In this document: positions 1 to 7,184 of the stretch, in pieces
How the letters are laid out: the number at the start of each line of letters is the position of its first letter
Numbering within the stretch: the stretch's first letter is position 1
Assembly (NCBI GenBank): GCA_910577525.1
Contig: CAJTLI010000012.1
Coordinates: 1-14,740 of the forward strand
Source: an uncultured Oscillospiraceae bacterium
Lineage (GTDB): Bacteria > Bacillota > Clostridia > Oscillospirales > Oscillospiraceae
Direction of reading: 5' to 3'
Length of the DNA stretch: 14,740 nt
Position numbers and translations under genes: made by a program
Notes under the pieces: generated by a model
Told to the model about the DNA's origin: nothing
Database searches by the model: none
The model's input: only the letters and a program-made list of their open reading frames with translations

Positions 1-449
1 AACAGCGCGTTGAGATGATACAGATTCCAGCCATGCTGCCGCTGAGTGCCGGGCCGGTAGGCATCTGAATCTTCGGGATATGACATGGACTTTAGGGAGG
101 TGCCGTCAACGGCCAGCAAACGGTAGCCCTGGAACTTTTTCCCGGCGGTCAGGGTGTCGGTAAAACGGTGGAACAAGTCCTCAAACGCCTGAGGCAGCAG
201 CTTTTTCCGCTGCTGAACAAATGCGGACGCCGATGGAGTGCCGATCCCGTTCTGAAAATATCCCAGCAGCCCCTTCCACATACTTTTTTCGTCCATGGTC
301 AGGATGAGGCTGATTAGCGTGGGCAACGTCAGCGACCGCCGCCGGGTAAAGTCCTTGCCCGGGTTCTTTGCATACCGCTCCGGGTGCTCCCCCATTGCTC
401 CGATTATGGATAACAGTCTTTCCTTCAACGCTCCGCCCGTATTCTTCAT
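1..449 (-). CDS. IS4-family transposase, N-terminal part (partial)
   Basis: This frame is open from an ATG at 449 to the window edge, giving 149 residues of the N-terminus of a DDE transposase. It starts MKNTGGALKERLLSIIGAMG. A helical segment FVQQRKKLLPQAFEDLFHRF follows, then YRLLAVDGTSL. That last stretch (about residues 115-125) matches the first catalytic Asp region (AVDGT/S) of IS4-like DDE enzymes; the later catalytic residues are off the window. A ribosome site (AGGGGG) precedes the start. A TTGACA-like -35 sits at 510-515 but has no convincing -10. There is no frameshift in the visible part, so the element may be intact. Family assignment at the IS4 level is from motif recall; the subgroup cannot be named. 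Confidence 0.75.
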   Translation of the reverse strand, partial: MKNTGGALKERLLSIIGAMGEHPERYAKNPGKDFTRRRSLTLPTLISLILTMDEKSMWKGLLGYFQNGIGTPSASAFVQQRKKLLPQAFEDLFHRFTDTLTAGKKFQGYRLLAVDGTSLKSMSYPEDSDAYRPGTQRQHGWNLYHLNAL

Positions 450-565
450 TTGTGCGCCCCCTGAAAATCAATCTCGTTTTCAGGGCCTTGCCGCACATTT
501 TTTCATTTTTGTCAAGTGCTTTTTTGCGCTTTGCTTGGGAATATCTGGTTAACTTAATGGCATTG
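1..565 (-). mobile_element. Insertion sequence, IS4-type, 5' portion (runs off window)
   Basis: The right-hand boundary is placed near 560-568, because the reading frame of the neighbouring YbaK gene loses family similarity there after the residues KAQFG and hits a stop within three codons (554-556). Inside the boundary is about 110 bases of AT-richer, non-coding leader, then a transposase start at 449. The other terminus and the target duplication lie outside the window, so exact ends and terminal inverted repeats cannot be fixed. The element tip probably begins near CAATGCCATTAAGTTAAC (read on minus). Confidence 0.7.
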
Positions 566-793
566 CCCAAATTGAGCCTTATACTTGGGGTTGTCCACCT
601 TGGCGTCCCCGGCAGCCACGATAAGAATAGCGCGGCCGTCCGCCAGAAAGGACAAGGTCTTGGCGATGCGGCAGGGCTCGCAGTGCAGCGCCTGAGCCGC
701 CAGCTCCACCGTGGCGCTGGATACGTCGAATTCCAGCACCCGGTCCTCCATGCCCATGCCGCGAAAATATTCCTTGACTCGTTGTATTGACAT
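554..793 (-). pseudogene. YbaK-type aminoacyl-tRNA deacylase, truncated by IS
   Basis: The reading frame begins MSIQRVKEYFRGMGMEDRVL at 793, with AGGAG seven bases upstream, and continues to KVDNPKYKAQFG. It then leaves the family and stops as QCH-stop at 554. Proteins of this family (free-standing editing domains that deacylate mischarged tRNA such as Cys-tRNAPro) are about 155 residues long, so roughly the first half remains (76 native residues). The conserved lysine region RIAKTLSFL, part of the active-site pocket, is present; the C-terminal half of the fold is missing, so activity is unlikely. The gene lies downstream of eno on the same strand, beyond a GC hairpin. The missing 3' half should lie on the far side of the insertion sequence. 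Confidence 0.75.
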
Positions 794-820
794 AGATTTT
801 CTCCTGTTCTGCATGAATCA

Positions 821-847
821 GGGCGGCGGAGGTAATCTCCGCCGCCC
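821..847. terminator. GC-rich perfect hairpin between eno region and ybaK remnant
   Basis: Arms GGGCGGCGGAG (821-831) and CTCCGCCGCCC (837-847) form an 11-bp perfect stem with a 5-base loop. It lies after the eno block and before the ybaK ribosome site, where a terminator would be expected. Neither strand has a run of T after it, so intrinsic termination would be weak. It may instead protect the 3' end of the mRNA. Confidence 0.4.
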
Positions 848-866
848 CATTGCGCTGTCTACAGAT

Positions 867-918
867 TTACTTCAGGTTAAAGAACGCGTCGCGGCCCAGG
901 TAGATGGCCGCGTCGCCC
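867..918 (-). pseudogene. Second copy of the last 17 codons of enolase
   Basis: These 52 bases match the true eno 3' end (1067-1118) at 49 positions, exactly 200 bases away and in the same orientation. They read GDAAIYLGRDAFFNLK-stop against GDAAIYLGHDAFFNLK-stop in the gene. Two of the three differences are silent. Upstream of base 918 (reading minus) the similarity to eno ends abruptly and intergenic repeat sequence begins. It is a remnant or a partial duplication, not a gene. Confidence 0.85.
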
Positions 919-987
919 TCGTCGCCGCAAGCTCCATATCCTTCACTTCCGCCCAATGGCGAAAGCTCAGTCATTCCGCTGCGGCTC

Positions 988-1033
988 CTCTCCCCGCACG
1001 ACCCGCTTCGCTGGGCTCGCGCGGGGGCCCCGA
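988..1033. repeat. Palindromic GGGGCCCC intergenic element, copy 1
   Basis: This is a GC-rich imperfect palindrome: CTCTCCCCGCAC, a stem-loop, then GCGCGGGGGCCCCGA. The same layout recurs at 5231-5273 and 9858-9897. It fills the gap between the eno stop and the duplicated eno end. It has no T tract, so it does not look like a standard terminator; a REP-like dispersed element fits better. Confidence 0.55.
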
Positions 1034-1066
1034 CCTGGGCTTGTTCAACCCTTGCCTGGATTTTTC

Positions 1067-2368
1067 TTACTTCAGGTTGAAGAACGCGTCGTGGCCCAGG
1101 TAAATGGCCGCGTCGCCCAACTCCTCCTCGATGCGCAGCAGCTGGTTGTACTTGGCCACGCGGTCGGTGCGGCTGGGAGCGCCCGTCTTGATCTGGCCGG
1201 CGTTGGTGGCCACCACGATGTCGGCGATGGTGGTGTCCTCGGTCTCGCCGGAGCGGTGGGACACGATGGCGGTGTAGCCATGGCGGTTAGCCAGCTGGAT
1301 GGCGTCCAGGGTCTCGGTCAGGGTGCCGATCTGGTTGACCTTGATGAGGATGGAGTTGGCGATGCCGTTGTCCAGACCCATCTGGAGACGCTGGGTGTTG
1401 GTGACGAACAGGTCGTCGCCCACCAGCTGGACCTTGCCGCCCAGGGCCTTGGTCAGCATCTGCCAGCCCTCGATGTCGTCCTCGCCCATGCAGTCCTCCA
1501 TGGAAATGATGGGGTAGTTGTCGGCGAACTTCTTCCACATATTGACCATCTGGGCCTTGGTCATGGACTTCTTGGCCTTGGGCAGGTCATAGCAGCCGGT
1601 CTCGGCGTTGTACCAGTCGGACACAGCGGCGTCGATGGCGATCATGAAGTCCTCGCCGGGCTTGTAGCCGGACTTCTCAATGGCGGCCACGATGCACTTG
1701 AAGGCGTCCTCGTCCTTCTTCAGGTTGGGGGCGTAGCCGCCCTCGTCGCCCACGCCGGCGGCGGGGGTGCCGTTCTCCTTGAGGACGCTCTTCAGGTTGT
1801 GGAACACCTCAGCGCACATCTGGAGGGCCTTCTTCCAGCAGCAGGCGCCCACGGGCATAATCATGAACTCCTGGATGTCCACGTTGTTGGTGGCGTGAGC
1901 GCCGCCGTTGAGGATGTTCATCATGGGGACGGGCAGAGTCTTGGCGTTGACGCCGCCGATATAGTTATACAGGCTGGTGCCCAGGGACTCGGCGGCGGCC
2001 TTGGCCACGGCCAGGGAGCAGCCCAGAATGGCGTTGGCGCCCAGGCGGCCCTTGTTGGGGGTGCCGTCCAGATCGATCATGGCCTTGTCAATGGAAACCT
2101 GGTCCAGAGCGTTCATGCCGATGAGGCACTCGGCCAGCTCGGTGTTCACGTTGTTGACGGCCTTCTCCACGCCCTTGCCCAGGTAGCGGCCCTTGTCGCC
2201 GTCCCGCAGCTCGCAGGCCTCATGGATGCCGGTGGAGGCGCCGGAGGGAACGGCGGCGCGGCCCATGGTGCCGTCCTCCAGAACGACCTCCACCTCAACG
2301 GTGGGATTGCCGCGGGAGTCGAGAATTTCACGGCCGAGGACATCAACGATCTCAAGCATCTGTTTCAT
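1067..2368 (-). CDS. eno: Enolase (phosphopyruvate hydratase)
   Basis: Converts 2-phosphoglycerate to phosphoenolpyruvate in the cytosol. The protein is 433 residues, the normal family length. All hallmark segments are present: SGASTG mobile loop (42-47), GDEGGYAP with the catalytic-acid Glu209, metal ligands Asp246 (IAIDAA), Glu291 (SMEDCMGE) and Asp318 (VGDDLFVTN), catalytic Lys343 (LIKVNQIGT) and VSHRSGET (369-376). The ATG at 2368 is chosen because AAAGGAG lies ten bases upstream; a TTG nine bases earlier would be too close to that site. It follows the small ORF by 75 bases, with a short GC hairpin (2410-2423) in the gap. It is last in the glycolytic block. A second copy of its final 17 codons follows 148 bases after the stop. 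Confidence 0.97.
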   Translation of the reverse strand: MKQMLEIVDVLGREILDSRGNPTVEVEVVLEDGTMGRAAVPSGASTGIHEACELRDGDKGRYLGKGVEKAVNNVNTELAECLIGMNALDQVSIDKAMIDLDGTPNKGRLGANAILGCSLAVAKAAAESLGTSLYNYIGGVNAKTLPVPMMNILNGGAHATNNVDIQEFMIMPVGACCWKKALQMCAEVFHNLKSVLKENGTPAAGVGDEGGYAPNLKKDEDAFKCIVAAIEKSGYKPGEDFMIAIDAAVSDWYNAETGCYDLPKAKKSMTKAQMVNMWKKFADNYPIISMEDCMGEDDIEGWQMLTKALGGKVQLVGDDLFVTNTQRLQMGLDNGIANSILIKVNQIGTLTETLDAIQLANRHGYTAIVSHRSGETEDTTIADIVVATNAGQIKTGAPSRTDRVAKYNQLLRIEEELGDAAIYLGHDAFFNLK

Positions 2369-2443
2369 GGGAATCAAGCTCCTTTCAAAATGTCAAAGGT
2401 ATAGGGTAAGAGGCGTGCGCCTCAGACACCACGTTAGGTTGGG

Positions 2444-2590
2444 TCACTGTTCCATGCCCTGGATATAGGCGTCGATCAGCTGCCGCAATTCCTCAACGGT
2501 ATAGGTCTTGCCCGGGTTCTGCTCCAAAATACGCATCAGGTCATAAACCGTGGCCTTTTGAACCATGAGGATTTCTTTTTCACTCGACAT
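2444..2590 (-). CDS. Small conserved-looking protein inside the glycolytic block (48 aa)
   Basis: I do not recognise a named family. It has a strong ribosome site (AAAGGAG, eight bases before the ATG at 2590) and a well-formed helical sequence: MVQKATVYDLMRILEQ, then a turn NPGKT, then YTVEELRQLIDAYIQG. The pattern helix - turn - TVEEL helix resembles half of a winged-helix or small bundle, and the charge pattern suggests a soluble cytosolic protein. There are no cysteines, membrane segment or signal. It sits 42 bases after the gpmI stop and 75 before eno on the same strand, so it is probably co-transcribed with them. Its GC content looks lower than that of its neighbours. Its function is unknown; co-expression with gpmI and eno is the only clue. 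Confidence 0.7.
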   Translation of the reverse strand: MSSEKEILMVQKATVYDLMRILEQNPGKTYTVEELRQLIDAYIQGMEQ

Positions 2591-2632
2591 GGGGCAGTCT
2601 CCTTTCTGTCCGGGGTTTCCAGCTGCTGGCAC

Positions 2633-4156
2633 TTATTTCACAATGAGGGTCTGCCCCGTCATCTCCTTGGGCTGCTTCAGGCCCATCAGGTCCAGCATGG
2701 TGGGGGCCAGGTCGGCCAGACGGCCGTCCCGCAGCTTCACGTCCGCGCCCACCACGCAGCAGGGCACCAGGTTGGTGGTGTGGGCGGTGAAGGGGGAGCC
2801 GTCCGCCTCCACCATGTGCTCGGCGTTGCCGTGGTCGGCGGTGATGATGGACACGCCGCCCATCTTGGCGGTGGCCGCCACCACCTGGGCCACGCCGCTA
2901 TCCACCGCCTCGGCGGCCTTGACGGCGGCTTCAAACACGCCGGTGTGGCCCACCATGTCGCAGTTGGCGAAGTTGAGGATCACCACATCGTACTTGCCGC
3001 TCTCAATGCGCTTCACGGCCTCTGCGGTGACTTCGGGCTGGCTCATGTGGGGCTGGAGATCGTAGGTGGCCACCTTGGGAGAGGGGATCAGGCACCGGTC
3101 CTCCCCGGGGAACACCTGCTCCACGCCGCCGTTGAAGAAGAAGGTGACGTGGGCGTACTTCTCCGTCTCGGCGATGCGCAGCTGAGTCATGCCCTGCTGG
3201 GCGATATACTCACCGAAGATGTTGTCAAGGCTCTCCTTGGGGAAAGCGATGGCCACGTTGGGCATAGAGGCGTCGTAGGAGGTGGTGCACACGTAATTCA
3301 CCTGGAAAAAGCCCTTTTTGCGCTCAAAGCCCTTGAAATCGGGGTCCACAAAGGTGCGGGTGATCTCCCGGGCCCGGTCGGGGCGAAAGTTCATAAAGAT
3401 GATGGAGTCGCCCTCGCCGATTTCGGCGTTCTCCGCGGTGATGACGGGCACCACAAACTCGTCGGTGACGCCGGCGTCATAGCTGGCCTGCATGGCCCCC
3501 ACCGGGTCGCCGATGAAGCGGGCCTCGCTCTCGCCGTAGACCATGGCCTTGTAGGAGCGCTCCACCCGGTCCCAGTTGGTATCCCGGTCCATGGCGTAGT
3601 AGCGCCCGGAAATGGTGGCGATCTGGGCCCCGTACCGGTCGCAGGTCTCCTTCATCTCGGCCACGAAGCCCTTGCCGGAGGTGGGGGGCACGTCGCGGCC
3701 GTCCATAAAGCAGTGAATAAAGATTTTGGGGCAGCCCAGATCGTGGGCCATCTTCACCGCCGCCTGAATATGGGTGAGGTGGCTGTGCACGCCGCCGTTG
3801 GACATCAGGCCGTAGATGTGCACCGCCCGGCCCGCCTCTTTGGCGGCCAGCATGGCGTTTTTGTAGGCGGGATTCTCAAAAAAATCCCCATCCTGAATGG
3901 CCTTGGTGATCTTGGGCAGGTCCTGAAACACCACCCGGCCCGCGCCGATGTTGGTGTGGCCCACCTCGCTGTTGCCCATCTGGCCGTCGGGCAGGCCCAC
4001 GTCCAGCCCGGAGGCGGACAGGCGGCAGGTGGGATTTTCGGCGAAGATGCGGTCCAGATTGGGGGTGTTTGCGGCATAGATGGCGTTGTCCCCCGCCGCG
4101 GTGGAGGAGGACAGGCCAAAGCCGTCCATGATAATAAGTGTGGTAGGTGTTTTCAT
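2633..4156 (-). CDS. gpmI: Cofactor-independent phosphoglycerate mutase
   Basis: Interconverts 3- and 2-phosphoglycerate using two Mn ions and a phosphoserine intermediate. The protein is 507 residues (usual 505-515). It shows the N-terminal metal Asp in IIMDGFGLS (Asp11), the nucleophile Ser63 in GQMGNSEVGHTNIGAG, HCFMDGRDVPPTSG in the transferase domain, NFRPDRAREI, VILNFANCDMVGHTG, and the C-terminal metal motif ITADHGNAEHM (Asp441, His442, His447) with His459. The start at 4156 follows a GAGG site; an in-frame upstream extension reads through the repeat after tpiA and is rejected. It lies 151 bases after tpiA, with the repeat element between. No 2,3-bisphosphoglycerate-dependent mutase is seen in the window. 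Confidence 0.97.
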   Translation of the reverse strand: MKTPTTLIIMDGFGLSSSTAAGDNAIYAANTPNLDRIFAENPTCRLSASGLDVGLPDGQMGNSEVGHTNIGAGRVVFQDLPKITKAIQDGDFFENPAYKNAMLAAKEAGRAVHIYGLMSNGGVHSHLTHIQAAVKMAHDLGCPKIFIHCFMDGRDVPPTSGKGFVAEMKETCDRYGAQIATISGRYYAMDRDTNWDRVERSYKAMVYGESEARFIGDPVGAMQASYDAGVTDEFVVPVITAENAEIGEGDSIIFMNFRPDRAREITRTFVDPDFKGFERKKGFFQVNYVCTTSYDASMPNVAIAFPKESLDNIFGEYIAQQGMTQLRIAETEKYAHVTFFFNGGVEQVFPGEDRCLIPSPKVATYDLQPHMSQPEVTAEAVKRIESGKYDVVILNFANCDMVGHTGVFEAAVKAAEAVDSGVAQVVAATAKMGGVSIITADHGNAEHMVEADGSPFTAHTTNLVPCCVVGADVKLRDGRLADLAPTMLDLMGLKQPKEMTGQTLIVK

Positions 4157-4248
4157 TACATACCTCGCATTGTCACGCTCGGATTGGACGCGCTCTTCCC
4201 GGCGGCTTCCCTCCGACTCGGACAAAACCCATCCGGCGCTTTGCGCCT

Positions 4249-4307
4249 CCTTGGGCTTTTGTCCTCGCTCCGGTCCATCCGCCGGGGCGCGTCTATCCTC
4301 GCGCTTC
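4249..4307 (-). repeat. 59-bp dispersed intergenic repeat, copy 1 (starts at the tpiA stop)
   Basis: Read on minus it starts directly after the tpiA stop codon with GAAGCGCGAGGATAG and ends AAAAGCCCAAGG. A second copy at 14673-14731 on the plus strand is the same length without gaps and identical at 49 of 59 positions. The two ends and the segment CGGAGCGAGG are conserved, while the middle (positions 22-30 of the unit) is diverged. The rest of the gap down to gpmI (4157-4248) is GC-rich and shows no gene. Confidence 0.75.
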
Positions 4308-5081
4308 TTATTCCTGATTGGCGGCGTTGATGATGGCCATGAAGTCCACAGGCTTCAGGGAGGCGCCGCCGATGAGGCCGCCGTCGATGTCGGGCTGAGC
4401 CAGCAGCTCCGCCGCGTTCTTGGCGTTCATGGAGCCGCCGTACTGGATGGTGACGGCCCGGGCCACCCGGGCGCCGTACTGCTTGCGGATGATGGCGCGG
4501 ATGTGGGTGCACACCGCGCCGGCCTGCTCGGCGGTGGCGGTCTTGCCGGTGCCGATGGCCCAGATTGGCTCGTAGGCCACCACCACCCGGCGCACCTGGG
4601 TCTCATTCAGACCGGCCAGGGCCACCTTCACCTGATAGGAGATCAGCTCCTCGGTGACGCCCAGCTCCCGCTGCTCCAGGCTCTCGCCCACGCACACGAT
4701 GGGCCGCAGGCCGGCCTCCAGGGCGGCGTGGACCTTCTTGTTGACGGTGAAGTCGGTCTCGTTATAGTATTGGCGGCGCTCGGAATGGCCGATGATGACG
4801 TACTTGGCGCCCACGTCCTTGAGCATCTCCACGGTGACTTCGCCGGTAAAGGCGCCGCTGGCCTCATAGTGGCAGGTCTCGCCGCCGATGGCCACCCGGG
4901 TGTCCTTGAACAGCCGGACCGCGCCGGGGATGTTCACACCGGGGACACACAGCACCACCTCGCACCACTTATGGCGGCCCAGCTGAGGCTTAATGGCCTC
5001 GGCAAAGGCCTTGGTCTCAGTGATGGTCTTGTTCATCTTCCAGTTGCCGGCAATGATCGTCTTGCGGTACTTGAGGTTCAT
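4308..5081 (-). CDS. tpiA: Triosephosphate isomerase
   Basis: Interconverts dihydroxyacetone phosphate and glyceraldehyde 3-phosphate. At 257 residues it has the usual length, a TIM barrel. Active-site residues are all visible: Asn13 and Lys15 in AGNWKMN, His99 in VIIGHSERR, Glu171 in AYEPIWAIGTGKTAT (loop 6), then QYGGSMNAKNA (phosphate-binding, 213-223) and DGGLIGGASL near the C-terminus. The ATG at 5081 is preceded by AAGGGAG at eight bases. It lies between pgk (197-base gap) and gpmI (151-base gap). Both gaps hold repeats, so the operon is looser than usual but has no visible terminator. Confidence 0.97.
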   Translation of the reverse strand: MNLKYRKTIIAGNWKMNKTITETKAFAEAIKPQLGRHKWCEVVLCVPGVNIPGAVRLFKDTRVAIGGETCHYEASGAFTGEVTVEMLKDVGAKYVIIGHSERRQYYNETDFTVNKKVHAALEAGLRPIVCVGESLEQRELGVTEELISYQVKVALAGLNETQVRRVVVAYEPIWAIGTGKTATAEQAGAVCTHIRAIIRKQYGARVARAVTIQYGGSMNAKNAAELLAQPDIDGGLIGGASLKPVDFMAIINAANQE

Positions 5082-5139
5082 TGGTTGAACTCCCTTCTTT
5101 TATTTAAAAAGGTGTGTTGGATGGGTCGGGTACGGCAAA

Positions 5140-5160
5140 TCAGGCGTCCAGCAGGCAGGC
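5140..5160 (-). pseudogene. Possible echo of the pgk C-terminus
   Basis: Read on minus this gives ACLLDA-stop, preceded by DE. The true pgk end is VACLLDK-stop, and its stop lies 139 bases upstream in the reading direction. Over the five shared codons (ACLLD), 13 of 15 bases match. The base string CGACGAGG runs up to and just into this copy, and also into the duplicated eno end. The match is short and could be chance; the parallel layout is what makes it worth listing. Confidence 0.35.
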
Positions 5161-5230
5161 CTCGTCGGGGCAAAGTCCGCGCACGGCCTTTCCGCCTGCG
5201 GTGAAAAGTGCGTTCGCTCCCTTGCCCCTT

Positions 5231-5273
5231 CTTTCCCCACAAAAGCTGAGAGACGCTTCTGCGGGGGCCCCGA
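5231..5273. repeat. Palindromic GGGGCCCC intergenic element, copy 2
   Basis: CTTTCCCCACAAAAGC, an 8-base loop, then GCTTCTGCGGGGGCCCCGA. It lies just after the pgk stop. It shares the string GCGGGGGCCCCGA and the stem layout with copy 1 after eno, in the same orientation relative to the upstream gene. The remainder of the 197-base gap holds the possible pgk echo and the tpiA ribosome site. Confidence 0.55.
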
Positions 5274-5278
5274 GCGGC

Positions 5279-6559
5279 TTACTTGTCAAGCAAGCAGGCC
5301 ACTCCCGGAAGCTCCTTGCCCTCCATAAACTCCAGGGAGGCGCCGCCGCCGGTGGAGATGTGGCTCATCTTGCCAGCGTAGCCCAGCTGCTGCACCGCAG
5401 CCGCGCTGTCGCCGCCGCCGATGATGGTGATGGCGGAGGTCCTAGACAGGGCCTCGGCCACGGCCTTGGTGCCCACGGCAAACTTGTCGAACTCGAACAC
5501 GCCCATGGGGCCGTTCCAGATGACGGTGCCCGCGTCGGCCACCGCGTCGCAGTACAGCTTCACAGTCTCGGGGCCGATGTCCAGACCCTGCCAGCCGTCG
5601 GGGATCTGGCCGGACTTCACCACGTCGCTGTTGGCGTCGGGAGCGAACTTGTCGGCGATGACGGTGTCCACGGGGAGCAGCAGCTTCACGCCCTTGTCGG
5701 CGGCCTTCTTCACCATGTCGTTGGCGTAGTCCTCCCAGTCGGCCTCCAGGAGGGAATCGCCCACCTTGCCGCCCTGGGCGGCGGAGAAGGTGTAGGCCAT
5801 GCCGCCGCCGATGATGACGGTGTCGGCGATCTCCAGCAGGTTGTTGATGACGCCGATCTTGGAGCTCACCTTGGAGCCGCCCAGGATGGCCACCAGGGGG
5901 CGCTTGGGATTGGCCAGGGCGCCGCCGATGAAGTCCAGCTCCTTCTGAATCAGGAAGCCGGACACGGCGGGCAGGTGGGCCGCCACGCCGGCGGTGGAGG
6001 CGTGGGCGCGGTGGACCGCGCCGAAGGCGTCGGACACATACACGCCGTCCGCCCCGGCCAGACCGGCCATCTTCTTGGCCAGCTCGGGGTCGTTCTTGGT
6101 CTCGCCCTTCTCAAAGCGGGTGTTCTGAAGCAGCATGATCTCGCCGCCCTTCAGGGCTGCGGCCTTGGCCTGGGCGTCGGGGCCCACCACGTCGTCGGCC
6201 AGGATCACCGGCTTGCCCAGCAGCTCGGACAGGCGGGCGGCCACCGGCTCCATCCGCAGCTCGGCCAGGGACTTCTTCCACTTCTCCTCGGTGATGGACG
6301 CCTCGTCCTTGCCCTTTTCCAGCTGTTTCTTCTTGTAGCTGTCAAAGGTGGCCACCGGCTTGCCCATGTGGGAGCAGGCGATGACCGCCGCGCCCTGGTC
6401 CAGCAGGTACTGGATGGTGGGCAGGGCGGCGCGGATGCGCTTGTCATCGGTGATGACGCCGCTGCCGTCCTTGGCCATAGGCACGTTGAAGTCGCAGCGA
6501 AGGAGGACCTTCTTCCCCTTGACATCAATGTCCTTGACCGTCTTCTTGTTGTAGTTCAT
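5279..6559 (-). CDS. pgk: Phosphoglycerate kinase
   Basis: Makes ATP from 1,3-bisphosphoglycerate. The N-terminal substrate domain shows RCDFNVPM (21-28), SHMGKP (63-68), LLQNTRFEKGE (143-153) and DAFGAVHRAHAST (177-189). The C-terminal nucleotide domain shows VAILGGSKVSSKIGV, WNGPMGVFE, GGGDSAAAV and ISTGGGASLEFMEGKELPGV. At 426 residues it is about 30 longer than typical bacterial PGK; the extra length is a lysine/glutamate-rich stretch around residues 74-103, between the SHMGKP loop and the helix EPVAARL. The ATG at 6559 has AAAGGAG ten bases upstream. It lies 95 bases after trmL. I see no convincing promoter in that gap, though it contains an AT-rich stretch (about 6575-6630). Confidence 0.97.
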   Translation of the reverse strand: MNYNKKTVKDIDVKGKKVLLRCDFNVPMAKDGSGVITDDKRIRAALPTIQYLLDQGAAVIACSHMGKPVATFDSYKKKQLEKGKDEASITEEKWKKSLAELRMEPVAARLSELLGKPVILADDVVGPDAQAKAAALKGGEIMLLQNTRFEKGETKNDPELAKKMAGLAGADGVYVSDAFGAVHRAHASTAGVAAHLPAVSGFLIQKELDFIGGALANPKRPLVAILGGSKVSSKIGVINNLLEIADTVIIGGGMAYTFSAAQGGKVGDSLLEADWEDYANDMVKKAADKGVKLLLPVDTVIADKFAPDANSDVVKSGQIPDGWQGLDIGPETVKLYCDAVADAGTVIWNGPMGVFEFDKFAVGTKAVAEALSRTSAITIIGGGDSAAAVQQLGYAGKMSHISTGGGASLEFMEGKELPGVACLLDK

Positions 6560-6654
6560 GCTGATCTAACTCCTTTCATTTCTTACAACTTGAAGTGAAT
6601 TGAGGTTTTAACTTTAATAATGATAACGCCCGCCCGCCGGTCCATCCGTGCGGC

Positions 6655-7152
6655 TCACGACGGCTCCGCGCTTCCCGCCATTTCGCCCGTTCCGCACAGC
6701 TCGGGAAACCCCTGCTGGCGCAGGGCCTCATAGGCCAAAACGGCCGCCGAGTTGGACAGGTTCAGGCTGCGGGCGCCGGAGCGCATGGGGATGCGGATGC
6801 ACCGCCCCCGATTGGCCTCGCGGAACGCCTCCGGCAGGCCGGCGGTCTCCTTGCCGAAAAACAGCCAGCAGCCGTCCCGGAACTGAGCCTGGGCGTAGTC
6901 CCGAGGGGCCTTGGTGGTGGCCAGCCACAGGTCGTCCACCCGGTTCCGGGCAAACAGCTCCTCCAGGCTGGGGTAGACGGAGAGGTCCACCATAGGCCAG
7001 TAGTCCAGCCCCGCCCGCCTCACCGCCCGCTCGCTGATGTCGAACCCCAGGGGCTCCACCAGGTGGAGGCGGCTGCCGGTGGCGGCGCAGGTACGGGCGA
7101 TGTTTCCGCAGTTCTGCGGGATCTCCGGCTCAACTAATACGATATTGACCAT
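6655..7152 (-). CDS. trmL: tRNA (cytidine/uridine-2'-O-)-methyltransferase, TrmL-like
   Basis: A SPOUT-class methyltransferase predicted to methylate the 2'-O of wobble base 34 in tRNA-Leu isoacceptors, using S-adenosylmethionine. The 165 residues are near the usual 155-160. The three SPOUT motifs are clear: NCGNIARTCAATG (motif 1), LFFGKETAGLP (motif 2) and IPMRSGARSLNLSNSAAV (motif 3, the trefoil-knot cofactor site). The extra C-terminal tail (GTGEMAGSAEPS) is unstructured. The ATG at 7152 with GGAG at five bases is preferred over an in-frame TTG 24 bases upstream, because the family start is VNIVLVEPEIPQN. It is the first gene of the minus-strand run that continues into pgk, with a strong promoter in front. 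Confidence 0.9.
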   Translation of the reverse strand: MVNIVLVEPEIPQNCGNIARTCAATGSRLHLVEPLGFDISERAVRRAGLDYWPMVDLSVYPSLEELFARNRVDDLWLATTKAPRDYAQAQFRDGCWLFFGKETAGLPEAFREANRGRCIRIPMRSGARSLNLSNSAAVLAYEALRQQGFPELCGTGEMAGSAEPS

Positions 7153-7184
7153 ACTATCTCCAAAACCCTTCCTCAATCATGCAC

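Noticed and set aside
956..2404. A 482-codon open frame on the plus strand opposite eno, rich in Gly, Ala, Val, Leu and His
   Set aside because: It is the antisense shadow of a GC-biased gene; composition is unnatural, there is no ribosome site, and eno on the other strand has full motif support. The same applies to the long antisense frames opposite gpmI (2558-4330), tpiA (4080-5204) and pgk (5114-6598).
4157..4190. An echo of the tpiA C-terminus before gpmI, by analogy with eno and pgk
   Set aside because: Only a six-base match (CCAATC) and no in-frame stop in the matching frame; not better than chance.
6560..6654. A promoter in the AT-rich stretch before pgk
   Set aside because: TTATCA, TAAAAC and TAAGAA hexamers occur, but none pairs with a reasonable -35 at 16-18 bases.
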